From: Mesaphorura yosii
Lineage: Eukaryota; Arthropoda; Collembola; Poduromorpha; Tullbergiidae
Direction: 5' to 3'
DNA length: 27,720 bases
Assembly (NCBI GenBank): GCA_009869945.1
Contig: WIXG01000668.1
Coordinates: 1-27,720 of the forward strand
The notes beneath the pieces were generated by a model that saw only the letters and a list, made by a program, of their open reading frames with translations, ran no database searches and was not told where the DNA came from. Of the stretch, positions 19,076 to 27,720 are shown piece after piece (the first letter of the stretch is position 1; each line of letters opens with the position of its first letter). A program made the position numbers and the translations under genes.

Positions 19076-19300
19076 GATTTTGGAGTCGCTCTTCCCAGAC
19101 TACCCGTCCAGGCGCTTCTCGCTTGCAGGAAATGATGGGACTGGTCTGGAGCTTGTATTTTCACACGAAATCAGTTTATTCAACCAAAAGAGTTACTAAA
19201 TATAAAGTTAATGTGCGGGGCCAAAAACTCTTCCTCGGCCGGGCTCGTGCTCCTCTACCGACTGCGCGTGAGAAAAAATGACACGAGATCAAAAACACAA
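19076..19300 (-). other. Partial 5' LTR of the BEL element
   Basis: Sequence immediately upstream (minus sense) of the primer-binding site should be LTR. It contains AATAAA on the minus strand (19180-19175), as in an R region. The outer end is not determined; 19300 is a guess, and a CCTAA tract lies at 19442-19454. No second LTR was found below 16633. Confidence 0.4.
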
Positions 19301-19710
19301 AGGGCAGGACCACAGACGCTGCGAACCGACGCCAATGCGTCGGTTCAAATCGCCCCTGCCTCATCTCAAAACCATTTACAAAAACATGAGGAAAATCTCA
19401 AATACAAGTCCTTCCTACTTGCAACAACCGTAAATCGCTATTACCTAACCTAACGGAACCAGCTTCATTTCCGTAAATATACTCCAGAGGGGAAACCAAA
19501 CACACAGAGAATCACACTGCCGTTGGCTAAACTGCATATTGTTAAGAGAGCCCTCGAAGTAGTAGAAACTCACGCGAAGGCAGAGGGAGTCTTCGCAGAA
19601 GAAAAGAAGAAAAAAGTGGCTAGGTTAGGTTTAATGTGGCTAAGCTTATCCTGTCAGACAATTTTAAAAATTGATTTGAGTGTAAATTGAATTTGTCAAT
19701 AAAAAGGCTT

Positions 19711-19746
19711 CCACTGCACCGAGGCACTTGTGCCTCGATGTAGTGG
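19711..19746. repeat. Compact 17-bp stem-loop
   Basis: CCACTGCACCGAGGCAC, a 2-nt TT, then GTGCCTCGATGTAGTGG. The arms are complementary except at two positions that would form G-U or A-C pairs depending on the transcribed strand. A CAATAAAAAG precedes it at about 19697. Surrounding sequence (19300-20122) otherwise holds only a CCTAA tract (19442-19454) and a (TA)n run at about 19899-19915. Confidence 0.65.
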
Positions 19747-20122
19747 ATATTTCATCATACTGCTAACCGCCGCACCTTTCTCAAGGTGAAAGTCGGTTGC
19801 GTGGCGGCCAATCCAGCGTAGGAGTTTCGAAGGTGACTCAATTGCCATGGATTTGAAAATGAGCAGAAGGCAACCAGGCTAAAGCAGGCGTAAATGTAGT
19901 ATATATATATATATTTCATGCTACATAATTTCATTAGACTTCAAGTGTAATGAAATCCAATTGAAAAATTATTATTTCGTAATAGCTCTTAAATAAATTA
20001 AATTGTGATTGAGCAATTGGTTGAGTACATATAAAACATATAGCGAGAACCTTGTGTCGCCGTCTTGTCACTTCACGTACCACGATTTTTTATTGCAGAT
20101 TAATTGGGAGTTTCGATCCATA

Positions 20123-22021
20123 ATGAAGTTTAATCAAGCAGTTGCCTTCATGGTCACTTTGACCCTAATGGTCAGCTCAAATTCTCATATGGCTGAATCT
20201 ACGGACCTTCAGCTACAATATTTCAGCAAATGCGCATTTCATGTCGTCCACTTTTACGACATCGATTTTACAGAAAATATGGTCGTATCAAACCAGTACC
20301 GGCAGCCTTGGACAGTTTTCAATATCAGCAGACCTATGCTCCACGAGGCGCCTCCAACCGATGTACGAAAAGCTCCTTCTTGGGGTTACGACCGGGAATC
20401 TCGCTTCTGCAATGTGCACTTGCTCATAAAACCTTTCTACTCCTCAGTCCAAGCCGCAGTGGCCTATGCTGACGTGCACTACGTTAGAGAGAGACCGTTT
20501 GCATTCATCATTGTGGTTTCCGATCTAGAGCCCACGGAAAGGGTTTGGAGGGCCGCCCGTATGGACCTGTTCATCCAGTACACGTTTTCCCTATTCTATT
20601 TCCAAATTCGTGCAGGGGAAATTAACCGGCGGTGGATTTGCTCTATCAGCAGAAGGTTGTATCCAATACCGCGCGGCATAAGTTTAGTGGGGCGAAGGGC
20701 ACATTCATTGTACGTGAAAGGCACCAATTTCCATCGCAGTTCCTTGAGAATCCTGCACAGGTTTGCCAGTACTGAATCTCTAACTCTTCGCTGTCCCTCA
20801 GAATTCTACCCAACACCGTACTGGGACAAATCAGTCGATGTGAAAACTTTTACGGATATTTGCTCATCTAGCAGGAAGCTTGGTCTTATTATTGCGAGCA
20901 AATTCAACGCAACTGTGATGGTTGAAAATGTATTCCGAACCGAGGCATATTTTCCTGCCACCGTTGAAACTGATATGGAGTACCCATTTCTACGACAATT
21001 CGGCACACAAAGCCGTCTACTAACAAATAACATACTTGTGCATCTTGGGTACTGACAGCGTCAGATAAAACGGAACCCATTGACCACTGTCGAGTGGCTT
21101 CAAGCCTATGACATCGGGACATGGGCGTTGCTATTGGTCGCTGCACTCCTGGGTACACTTGTGACTGGCTTGTACGTGGACAGGGCCACCGGGCTACGCA
21201 TGCGAATCGATTTATTCAACATTTTGAGACTTATCCAGCTTGAAGGAAACGTGCGAAATAAGTTTCACCTTGGAATCATGGTCTGCGCTTGCATATTCAT
21301 TTCGTTATACGAGACTCACGTGACAAGCGTGGCGTTGGCACCCGGTCCACTGAAATTATTCACAACCGTGAAGGGCTTGCTTGAAGATGGTGGCTACAAA
21401 ATCGGATGGACGAACCAAATTGCACCAGAACGTATGTACAAGTCCGCCTTTGAACATCACAAAATCTCTCATTTACTTCATGTAGCATTCGTGAATTCTT
21501 CAACGCTCTCAGAAGGGGTTGCCCGGGCAATGTATTTCTTCACCCAAAGCGAAATACCACTGGTTGGAAGAAATTTGGTATTGGAGGGTTGGGAACCGTT
21601 GGGAGTGACAAAATGCCACATTGTAGAAGAGCAGTTGGGAAATGTTGGACAGAGCTGGGTGAATCTTTCAGGTATGTTTCGGGATGAAGTTGTTCGATTT
21701 GCACAATTTGCAGTTCAACATGGGTTTTTATATGTGTGGGACAAAATTGAGTTACGACGATTTGAGCTAGTGCTTCTGGAGGGTGAGAAGCGAGCTCAAG
21801 GCATGATCAAATCAGCGTTGAGTGATGACCCGGTTCCTGTTTCTCTGGACTTTGAAATCATCAAAATTTTCAGAATCTGCGCGTGCCTACTGGCTGCCAG
21901 TGCATTCGCTTTCATGTACGAACTGAGGGAAGAGGTCCTATTAGCTTGGAAAATATTGAAGGCTCGATTAGTTGCCTGGAGAGTCAAATTAATCAAATGG
22001 AAGAAAAGTTTCTTCTTTTGA
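20123..22021 (+). CDS. Ionotropic-receptor-like gene with one in-frame TGA
   Basis: A divergent ionotropic chemoreceptor (iGluR-related ligand-gated channel). ATG 20123 opens a signal peptide (MKFNQAVAFMVTLTLMVSSN). A 633-codon frame reaches 22019-22021, open except for TGA at 21053-21055 (codon 311). The first 310 codons form the extracellular N-terminus. After the stop come QRQIKRNP, M1 at ~333-352 (TWALLLVAALLGTLVTGL) and a pore-loop region. M3 is at ~381-407, where YETHVTSVAL stands at the place of the iGluR SYTANL motif. The S2 lobe follows, then M4 at ~580-601 preceded by SLDFEI. The gene at 26121-27434 shares the same landmarks (YENYLTSMAM, ALDFEI, TWILLL), which anchors the assignment and shows the reading on both sides of the TGA is genuine. 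No other lesion exists in about 630 codons. An upstream frame to 20009 exists, but the signal peptide favours 20123; TTATTGCAG at ~20098 could end a leader intron. Confidence 0.7.
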
Positions 22022-22782
22022 TGGACGACCAAGACTACTTTTATGGAAGCATTGAGGAACCTGAGTATAACTGAATGAGCGAGCTTATGAAAATATAACA
22101 TTAATCCAGTTCTGCTGAAGTGACGAAGGAAATTGGCGATTCATTGACTTCATTGTTTACTCTCCTGCGAATACACGTAGCCACCTTGAACAACCGGCAA
22201 CAGGTTACTTTGGAACGTGAGCGGAAGGCGTCTAAGAACCCTCGATACCCATGAATCTATCCGAGTAGCGGTTCAGCAGTTCAGTACAGGACCAACACAA
22301 TGGCCAGATATCAATTCAGCACCTCAGAGGTTCATCATTACCCAACACCTAAACTGACCTGAAGTCTTGCCATGCTGTTGGCCTACGCTGAACTGCTGAA
22401 TTGAAGTCTGCCACTGTTACGATCAATTCTTAAGTCCTTATTTCTGCTTCTGCAAAAGAACTAACTACTGACAACTGCATCCTCTCATAAAATCACACAA
22501 AAGCATCTCATCTCAATTCGCTGACACTGACTGCTGGCACTTCCCCAACAAGAAATGTTGCTCCACTTTAACTTTCAAGGAACTCTAATATTCTTGACAG
22601 TAAATACTCAATAATAGCTTACTCACATTCTCTGAGTATTTGTCTGACATTTACAGTCACCTTATACCACTTGACATTTTTGAATGACACAACTCCGGGT
22701 TATTATAAAAAATTCCAGGGCACAAGCAGGTTCCACGGATGAACCACAGGTTGTAATTTCAATCTAATTTTATTAAATTGAC
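22022..22782. other. Intergenic with a 13-bp exact inverted repeat
   Basis: TTCAGCAGTTCAG at 22272-22284 is exactly complementary to CTGAACTGCTGAA at 22388-22400. It is the same motif as the TTCAG array at 16013, so this is probably a small dispersed relative. No gene is recognised. Confidence 0.5.
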
Positions 22783-22868
22783 TAGGTTAGGTTAGGTTAG
22801 GTTAGGGCTTTAGAGAAGAGCGGAATGCTTTATGCTAGTGGGCCATGTATTTTGATAGGGCCCACTAG
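22783..22868. repeat. TTAGG tract followed by a 10-bp hairpin
   Basis: Four to five TTAGG units (22783-22807) are followed by CTAGTGGGCC (22835-22844) and its exact complement GGCCCACTAG (22859-22868). A similar TTAGG-then-CATGTATTT/CAATGTATTT arrangement with CTAG near the end is seen at 27613-27680. Confidence 0.6.
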
Positions 22869-22904
22869 GCACATGTGCTAAATTGTGCCTATTACGAAGG
22901 TTTA

Positions 22905-23195
22905 AACCCGTCGCCAAATCGCTTTGCAATGGATGCCATAGGGATTTAACATATGACTATTGGCGACGCCAACGGCTCAATAAAACCCCGTCGCCAAATC
23001 GCTTGGTCGTAGATACTCTAATTAATTGGCGACGCCAGCGCCAACGCATACGTCACACCAACGACTCGCCAAACCCTTTCGCCAAATCGCTTGCTAATTA
23101 ATGGTTCATGCATTTGCGTACGCCATTTGACGACGCCAGCGCCAACGAATACGCCACGCCAACGCCTCGCCAAACCCCGTCGCCAAATCGAGTGT
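22905..23195. repeat. Hairpin-rich minisatellite (CGTCGCCAAATCGCTT units)
   Basis: The core CGTCGCCAAATCG(CTT) starts near 22909, 22989, 23077 and 23179, about 80-100 nt apart. Between cores are TTGGCGACGCC, GCGCCAACG.ATACG.CAC.CCAACG and CTCGCCAAAC. Each unit therefore carries the same decamer in both orientations (CGTCGCCAA and TTGGCGACG) and could extrude as a hairpin. It is noncoding. Confidence 0.75.
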
Positions 23196-23210
23196 GAGTG
23201 GAGGGTGCAT

Positions 23211-23235
23211 GGGTTAGGTAAGGTTAGGTTAGGTG
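23211..23235 (+). repeat. Short TTAGG tract
   Basis: GGGTTAGGTAAGGTTAGGTT followed by AGG: three to four telomere-type units directly after the minisatellite. Confidence 0.75.
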
Positions 23236-23370
23236 TTAGAAAAAAAAGAGTCCGAATAACCTGCCCTTTATAACCTTTTTCTAGTGCAAATCGGTTTCAA
23301 ATGTTATTTTCCCATAAGAAAAATTTGGAGAAAAATATTTGAAGCCAATGTTAATTTGCTATCAGATAAG

Positions 23371-23715
23371 TTCGTGGCTTCATGGTTCATGGCTTCAAGG
23401 TTCATGGCTTCAAGGTTCATGGCTTCATGGCTTCATACCTTCATGGTATTATGGCTTCATGGGTTCATGGCCTCATGTGTAACAATATAGTATAATACGT
23501 GTTATGGGATATATCAGCGGGCATGAACTTATAAAACCATGTGCCCATGACTCCATGACTCCATAAACCTATGAACCCATGAATCCATGAAACCAAGAAG
23601 CCATGAACCCTGAAGGCATGAAGGAATGAAGCCATGAATTGCTGTCAGTACCCTCGCATGATGAAGCCCTGAAATCCGGAAACCATGAAGCTATGAAGGC
23701 ATGAAGCCCTGAACC
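23371..23715. repeat. Strand-switching TTCATGGC array
   Basis: At 23371-23475 units TTCATGGC(TTCAAGG) repeat. After about 60 nt of other sequence the complementary form CCATGAA(C/G)CC repeats from 23537 to about 23715. The right half overlaps the region where the C-terminus of the chemoreceptor-like gene should lie. Confidence 0.8.
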
Positions 23716-24420
23716 CCTGGACTTTTCATGATTCTGAGAAAGTACGAGACGCAGTGCAGACGAAATCCCAACGACGAAGCACAGGAGGCTCAACGCAGGA
23801 AAGACGGCCAGAGGAGGGTTGGTCAGCAGCCTGGCCGGCCCCATGCGAATGGTCAGAAACAGGCAGGCCGGCCCGAGCACTTCGGTCGTCGTCTTGGACA
23901 ACGGGTAGAATAGGCTGCCGAATGTGCGGTTTATGTGCCGAATTTAGTATCAGGAGTGAACGGTACGTCGAAATCGCTCGCTCGGGGTTCTTTCCATCGT
24001 ACACGCCTAGTTGGGCCGACTCAAGGTCCAGCACATCCCCGGATGCCACCCAGTACACATAACCCACCTGCAGGATGATCAGAGCGTGGTCCACTGCTTT
24101 GTAAAACGTGATTGTTTCCAGGAGCCAGACGGGAAGCCACGCAACCCAGGAGCACCGCCGGGGTCCTGGAAGGGCGAAGGTCAGGTGGAAGGGTGAACTT
24201 CGGGTGAGGAGCATGAGCAGGCAGCTGAGGGGGAATGCAGACGCGGTTATTTTCGCAAAGATTCCAAAAATTCGCCCCGCTCGAGCCCGTTTCCTGTCAG
24301 CCGTGGCCACACTTTTCATCGTCGCCATCGTGTGAAGCTGGTACAGGAGACCGACGAACTCTTCTTCGCACGCTGCGAGCCCAGCGCCGACGCCCAAGCT
24401 GATTCCGCCCGAAAAAAGCT
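23716..24420 (-). pseudogene. Gustatory-receptor-like chemoreceptor fragment, frameshifted
   Basis: Minus strand. From about 24417 a frame reads EEEFVGLLYQLHTMATMK, a basic loop, then hydrophobic segments (GIFAKITASAFPLSCLLMLL; LPVWLLETITFYKAVDHALI; ILQVGYVYWVASG) and STYRSLLILN. It then loses sense, while the next frame continues with INRTFGSLFYPLSK, LGPACLFLTIRMG and FPALSLLCFVVGISSALRLVL. A single extra base near 23940 restores continuity. Multiple membrane segments with a Y..L..LN loop resemble arthropod gustatory receptors, which are poorly conserved, so the family call is tentative. The C-terminal end is absent: the frame dissolves into the TTCATGG repeat. Upstream exons may exist beyond an acceptor-like CACAG near 24418. 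It lies between two ionotropic-receptor-like genes. Confidence 0.45.
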
Positions 24421-26120
24421 GTGAATACGCAACATCAAGGTTCAGACGTGCTCGCTCGGTTCTTCACATGTTCGGTTCAATAGTACACGAGCGTTCTGGC
24501 TTTTGCCTGATTAAGTTTGCACTGCTCTTCAGGAGAAGTGAGCAGGTTCTTACACAAAATTGAACTACCACATTAGCAACTATTAATACTCGTGTCCTTG
24601 AGCATTGTCGCCAAAACTAAAATTGGTTTAGACTGTGAACTGAGGTTGATACGCGTTGGGACTGATAGGTAGGTAAAAACAACTTTATCTTCCCAGCACA
24701 CATCACGTAAGCTACTTTCCCACACAAACACTAAGGTTTTATTTTGAGAGCTTTACTTTTACTAAATGTTCTTAATTGAAACAAATCAAATTGTAGTTTG
24801 ATAAATCGGACATAAAAATACTGCTAAAAAAGGATATCCCAAACCTTCAATTAAAAGCGCGTGGCCACAATGGAAGCTCAGAGAAGGATTTTAAATTAAT
24901 TCTAATTCAGTTAATTTAAGGAAAGACAAGATAATAATTAACAGAACAACCAGGATTTTAACTAATATGTTTTCAAAGTTCGACTTTGGTTTTGGATTGT
25001 AGATTACAGGTTTCACCTTGATAATCAATATGGTCATGAATTAAAACTTGCATTTAACTGTGTAGAATAATAATCTCCCCAATTGAATGTAATTAGGTTC
25101 AAGCAAAAAGAGTTGCAAATAAAAGGAAGCGCGGACGGTTGGTCCGGGGTCTTCCACAAAATTGAGAATCTGTTAGGTACTCATTGGGATCTCTCTCCGT
25201 CTGCCATCACTGCAACCACCTAACAGGACACATCTTGATTCACCCTCGCTCTGAAGTCTCCAATTTGAAAATGCATGCCAATGTAATTCCTTCCCAACCC
25301 AACGAAGTAACTCATTTTATTATCAAAGAGTTGAATAAACAAAGCACTTTCATTTTCCCTCTACAAATGCCTTAACTTCCCCCTTCTACGTTTAGGAATA
25401 CAGCGTTTTACGTAGAATTTGTTGAGTTTGTTGGGTTTGCTGAGTCAACCTAACCAATTCTGACTTATGAAACTAGAATCTTAACTCCCCTTAACTCTTT
25501 ATAAAAAACTAACTGCTGCACCTTCTCCATGTTCATATCTGTGTCATTTCGAAAATTCCTCGTGAGAATTGCTGCTATCGCGTGGGATCTGCCCTTCCTG
25601 TGCTCGAAGTGGTTTCCAAGTGTCCCAAGGTTTGAACACTCCCACATCGTTTGATATGGCGTTTCGGTCATTGCTTCCAGCCCGCTGTCACCGCTTCTAT
25701 GCATAAAACAGCGATGAGCTCGACAACCAACACATTCTAATCTGAATTTGTGAAGCAGTGCCCATTTGTATTTTTAAAATAAAGCGTCACAGAAAAACGG
25801 ACGGACAGAGATTTGAGATTGCATAAGCACACTGAAGATGTGCTAATAAATTTTGAGAGCGGTAAATTTAAAGTTCGTGGAGGTCAGGGACAGGCGCAAG
25901 AGTAAACACCACCCTTAAATGTGCCAGAATGTGTTTACGCGTGCTCGTGCGTGTCAAATGATGAAACAGTAAATAGTAAATAGCAAATAGATCAGCAAAC
26001 AAATTTGTAATTTCCCAGGAGTTTCCCAGCCAAAGGTTGCCAAGGTAATTGCGTGTATCAGTTAGAGACTGAATTCCAACCTGTAAAGACGTACTGGCCG
26101 ATTTGGTTCATGATTCATCA
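24421..26120. other. AT-rich intergenic, no supported gene
   Basis: About 1.7 kb. A minus-strand frame at 25465-25704 (ECSNLGTLGNHFEHRKGRSH and following) has a protein-like composition but no recognised family, and no splice partners were found. A donor-like GGTG|GTGAGT at the end of the downstream receptor frame (26121-26130) leaves open a small last exon within this stretch. Otherwise nothing is seen. Confidence 0.35.
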
Positions 26121-27434
26121 CTACTCACCACCCAGAAAACCCGCGGAGTTCCACAACTGCCAGAGCCAGCAACCCCACTCAAGCAGGAAGACGATCGCCG
26201 CCACTGAAAGGAGACCGCCGCAGATTGGAAATATCCGCATGATCTCGAAATCAAGAGCGAGCGGCTGTGCCTCCGCCGTTTCCTGCGAAGTTCGCTGCAG
26301 GGCACGCGGCAAGTCCCTCCGGTCTCTCTCGTTGTCAAGCTCCTTTTCGAAGTGATCCATTTGCTGCCACCAGGAAAAGATGCCGGACTCCATCAGCGTT
26401 TGCATGCGTCGAAGCATCGTGCCCCAGAGGAGACCGACGAACTGGGTGGACGGGTAATCGACGGCAAGACCCTCCCGAACGACGTGGCACAATGCATTGG
26501 CGGTGTTGTACTGCATCCAGCGCTGGATCTCCTGGGCCCATTCGCCCTTGATGACCCTTACGTGCCCCCTTCCCGCCACCGGCGAGCCAAATTCCGCGTC
26601 GGTCACTGCCAGGATGCTCGCGTTGGCATTCCGGATCCCGAGCCTCTCGAAATCCCACCCAAAGACCACCGAGGGCGACACTGTTTTCCCGCAAGAGACA
26701 TTCAGCGCCCGGTCGCACCACACCAATCTGTGGCCGCTGGCCAGCAGCTCGGCAACCGTGTCGTAGAAGAGCGGCGGGTTGGCCGCCATCGCCATGCTCG
26801 TCAAGTAGTTTTCGTAGCATCCCAAAAACACAGACGCACCAACTGCGACCGCCAGCTGGATGGCGGATCGAGCGTCTGCTTCGGTTTGGAGGAGGCGCAG
26901 AAAACGAAAGGGGTCCACCCTGAGTCTGAGGTCGCCCCGGACCCGAATTCCATCCACAAATGCCCCGAGGACCACAACGGCCAGAAGCAGGATCCAGGTT
27001 GACTGATCGAAGGCGCCCAGCCAGTTCACGTCGTTCCTAATGCGGCGTCCGTCATACTCGCAGTAAAGTAAAGAAGCACTGGTCGAGCCCAGCAAGAATA
27101 CTTTAAACTTTACGTGGGACAGCACAGGTACGTAAATGTTCTCAACGTAAATCTTCGTCAACGCTGCTTCCTGCCCGGAGTGCTTTATGGACGCGTTCAG
27201 GCTGGCAACGATGAACATGGCAGCTTTGGTGGCGTGCTGGCAGTTTCCAAACTCCAGGCGACTGCGGTGGAGGCAGCTGAGGGCGTCCGAGCTGAACGGA
27301 ATAGGCATGATGGTGAGTTGCCGCCCGCTCAGGCTTCGGCGGTCACAGGCACTCGCACGGCCGAGGGCGACCCAGTCCTCATGCGCCAGGCAGTATTCCA
27401 AAAGCTGGATCACAACGCCCTCTTTTATTACCAT
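26121..27434 (-). CDS. Ionotropic-receptor-like chemoreceptor, probably 5'-incomplete
   Basis: Minus strand, 437 residues from ATG 27434, uninterrupted and GC-rich compared with its neighbours. After a shortened extracellular part come YDGRRIRNDVNWLGAFDQ, M1 (STWILLLAVVVLGAFVDGI), a pore-loop region (LRVDPFRFLRLLQTEA) and M3 with YENYLTSMAM in place of the iGluR SYTANL motif. The S2 lobe ends in PLALDFEIMRIFPICGGLLS, and M4 follows. It is a clear relative of the gene at 20123-22021. About 145 residues precede M1 here against about 330 there, so the N-terminal part of the ligand-binding region and the signal peptide are missing. The frame stays open upstream of 27434 for about 13 codons and contains TTAATGTTAG, an acceptor-like string, so an upstream exon may lie beyond. 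The stop at 26121 overlaps a strong donor consensus (GTGAGT). Odour ligand unknown. Confidence 0.7.
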   Translation of the reverse strand: MVIKEGVVIQLLEYCLAHEDWVALGRASACDRRSLSGRQLTIMPIPFSSDALSCLHRSRLEFGNCQHATKAAMFIVASLNASIKHSGQEAALTKIYVENIYVPVLSHVKFKVFLLGSTSASLLYCEYDGRRIRNDVNWLGAFDQSTWILLLAVVVLGAFVDGIRVRGDLRLRVDPFRFLRLLQTEADARSAIQLAVAVGASVFLGCYENYLTSMAMAANPPLFYDTVAELLASGHRLVWCDRALNVSCGKTVSPSVVFGWDFERLGIRNANASILAVTDAEFGSPVAGRGHVRVIKGEWAQEIQRWMQYNTANALCHVVREGLAVDYPSTQFVGLLWGTMLRRMQTLMESGIFSWWQQMDHFEKELDNERDRRDLPRALQRTSQETAEAQPLALDFEIMRIFPICGGLLSVAAIVFLLEWGCWLWQLWNSAGFLGGE

Positions 27435-27477
27435 GTGAAACAGGGAGAAGCTAACATTAAGTAGATGAAGTTTTATA

Positions 27478-27530
27478 TTTTATGAATAATTGTCATGAAT
27501 TGTCATGAATAATTGTCATGAATTTTGTTT
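27478..27530. repeat. Short AATTGTCATGAAT tandem repeat
   Basis: TGTCATGAAT recurs four times with AATAATTG or AATTG spacers just upstream (minus sense) of the second ionotropic-receptor-like gene. Confidence 0.65.
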
Positions 27531-27612
27531 CGGGTGATTTTTAATTTTTTTTTTCGTTACAAAGCTACGAAATTAAAATAAGGAAAAAGTAATGCGAATA
27601 CAATCTGGGGGT

Positions 27613-27638
27613 TTTAGGTTAGGTTAGGTTAGGTTAGG
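27613..27638 (+). repeat. Short TTAGG tract
   Basis: Five TTAGG units in a row. The rest of the window to 27720 has no recognised gene. Confidence 0.8.
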
Positions 27639-27720
27639 CCCAGGGAGCTTCGCAATGTATTTCACTAGCCCCTAGCCAAAAGCATGTAAACTGTAACGCT
27701 GACTCTGTGCGGGACGATGT

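Noticed and set aside
19320..19365. tRNA-like GGTTCAAATCG string
   Set aside because: It resembles a B box/T loop, but no A box, anticodon arm or acceptor stem could be assembled around it.
22883..23273. Short arginine-rich frames over the CGTCGCCAAATCG units
   Set aside because: These are translations of the minisatellite.
25465..25704. 79-residue minus-strand frame
   Set aside because: Protein-like in places but with no recognised family, splice partners or promoter; left as unsupported.
26335..27002. Long frames on both strands inside the GC-rich ionotropic-receptor gene
   Set aside because: High GC leaves alternate frames open; only the 26121-27434 minus frame has receptor landmarks.

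Overview
The window looks like nuclear DNA of an arthropod. Genes are split by short introns (about 60-110 nt, GT...AG), have AATAAA poly(A) signals, and lie among retrotransposon and Helitron debris, simple repeats and many short TTAGG (arthropod telomere-type) tracts. Divergent ionotropic-receptor genes, a gustatory-receptor-like fragment and F-box/kelch fragments would suit a springtail (Collembola), but that placement is inference. No bacterial-type operons or rRNA/tRNA genes were seen.

Layout. 1-3500: sparse, AT-rich. It holds a tiny secreted cysteine-rich peptide gene (744-960) and a decayed duplicate of its 3' end (about 2625-2760). 3542-5466: an intact three-exon calpain protease gene (+) with catalytic Cys/His/Asn and no EF-hand domain; an antisense Copia reverse-transcriptase scrap follows. 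5.8-10.1 kb: a graveyard of possible membrane-protein exons, kelch and F-box fragments beside a TTAGG tract, a ~400-bp foldback hairpin, and a Helitron N-terminal remnant (-). 10459-10749: a small three-membrane-segment ORF.

11080-14129 (+): the centrepiece. Eight exons join without a frame break into an 855-residue protein: signal peptide, a trypsin-like domain that has lost its whole catalytic triad, two LDL-receptor class A modules, one transmembrane helix with a hexa-arginine stop, then an apparently complete tyrosine-kinase domain and a tail with a YxxM motif. I know of no described receptor tyrosine kinase with a pseudoprotease/LDLa ectodomain.

14.6-19.7 kb: a small secreted/anchored protein gene, two large strand-switching repeat blocks, and a 5'-half BEL/Pao retrotransposon (-) with primer-binding site and part of an LTR. 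19.7-27.7 kb: a chemoreceptor neighbourhood. It has one ionotropic-receptor-like gene (+) that is intact except for a single in-frame TGA, a frameshifted gustatory-receptor-like fragment (-) running into a TTCATGG repeat, and a second ionotropic-receptor-like gene (-). These are separated by hairpin-rich minisatellites and TTAGG tracts.

All exon joins were deduced by eye from splice consensus, frame and family conservation; no transcript evidence was available.
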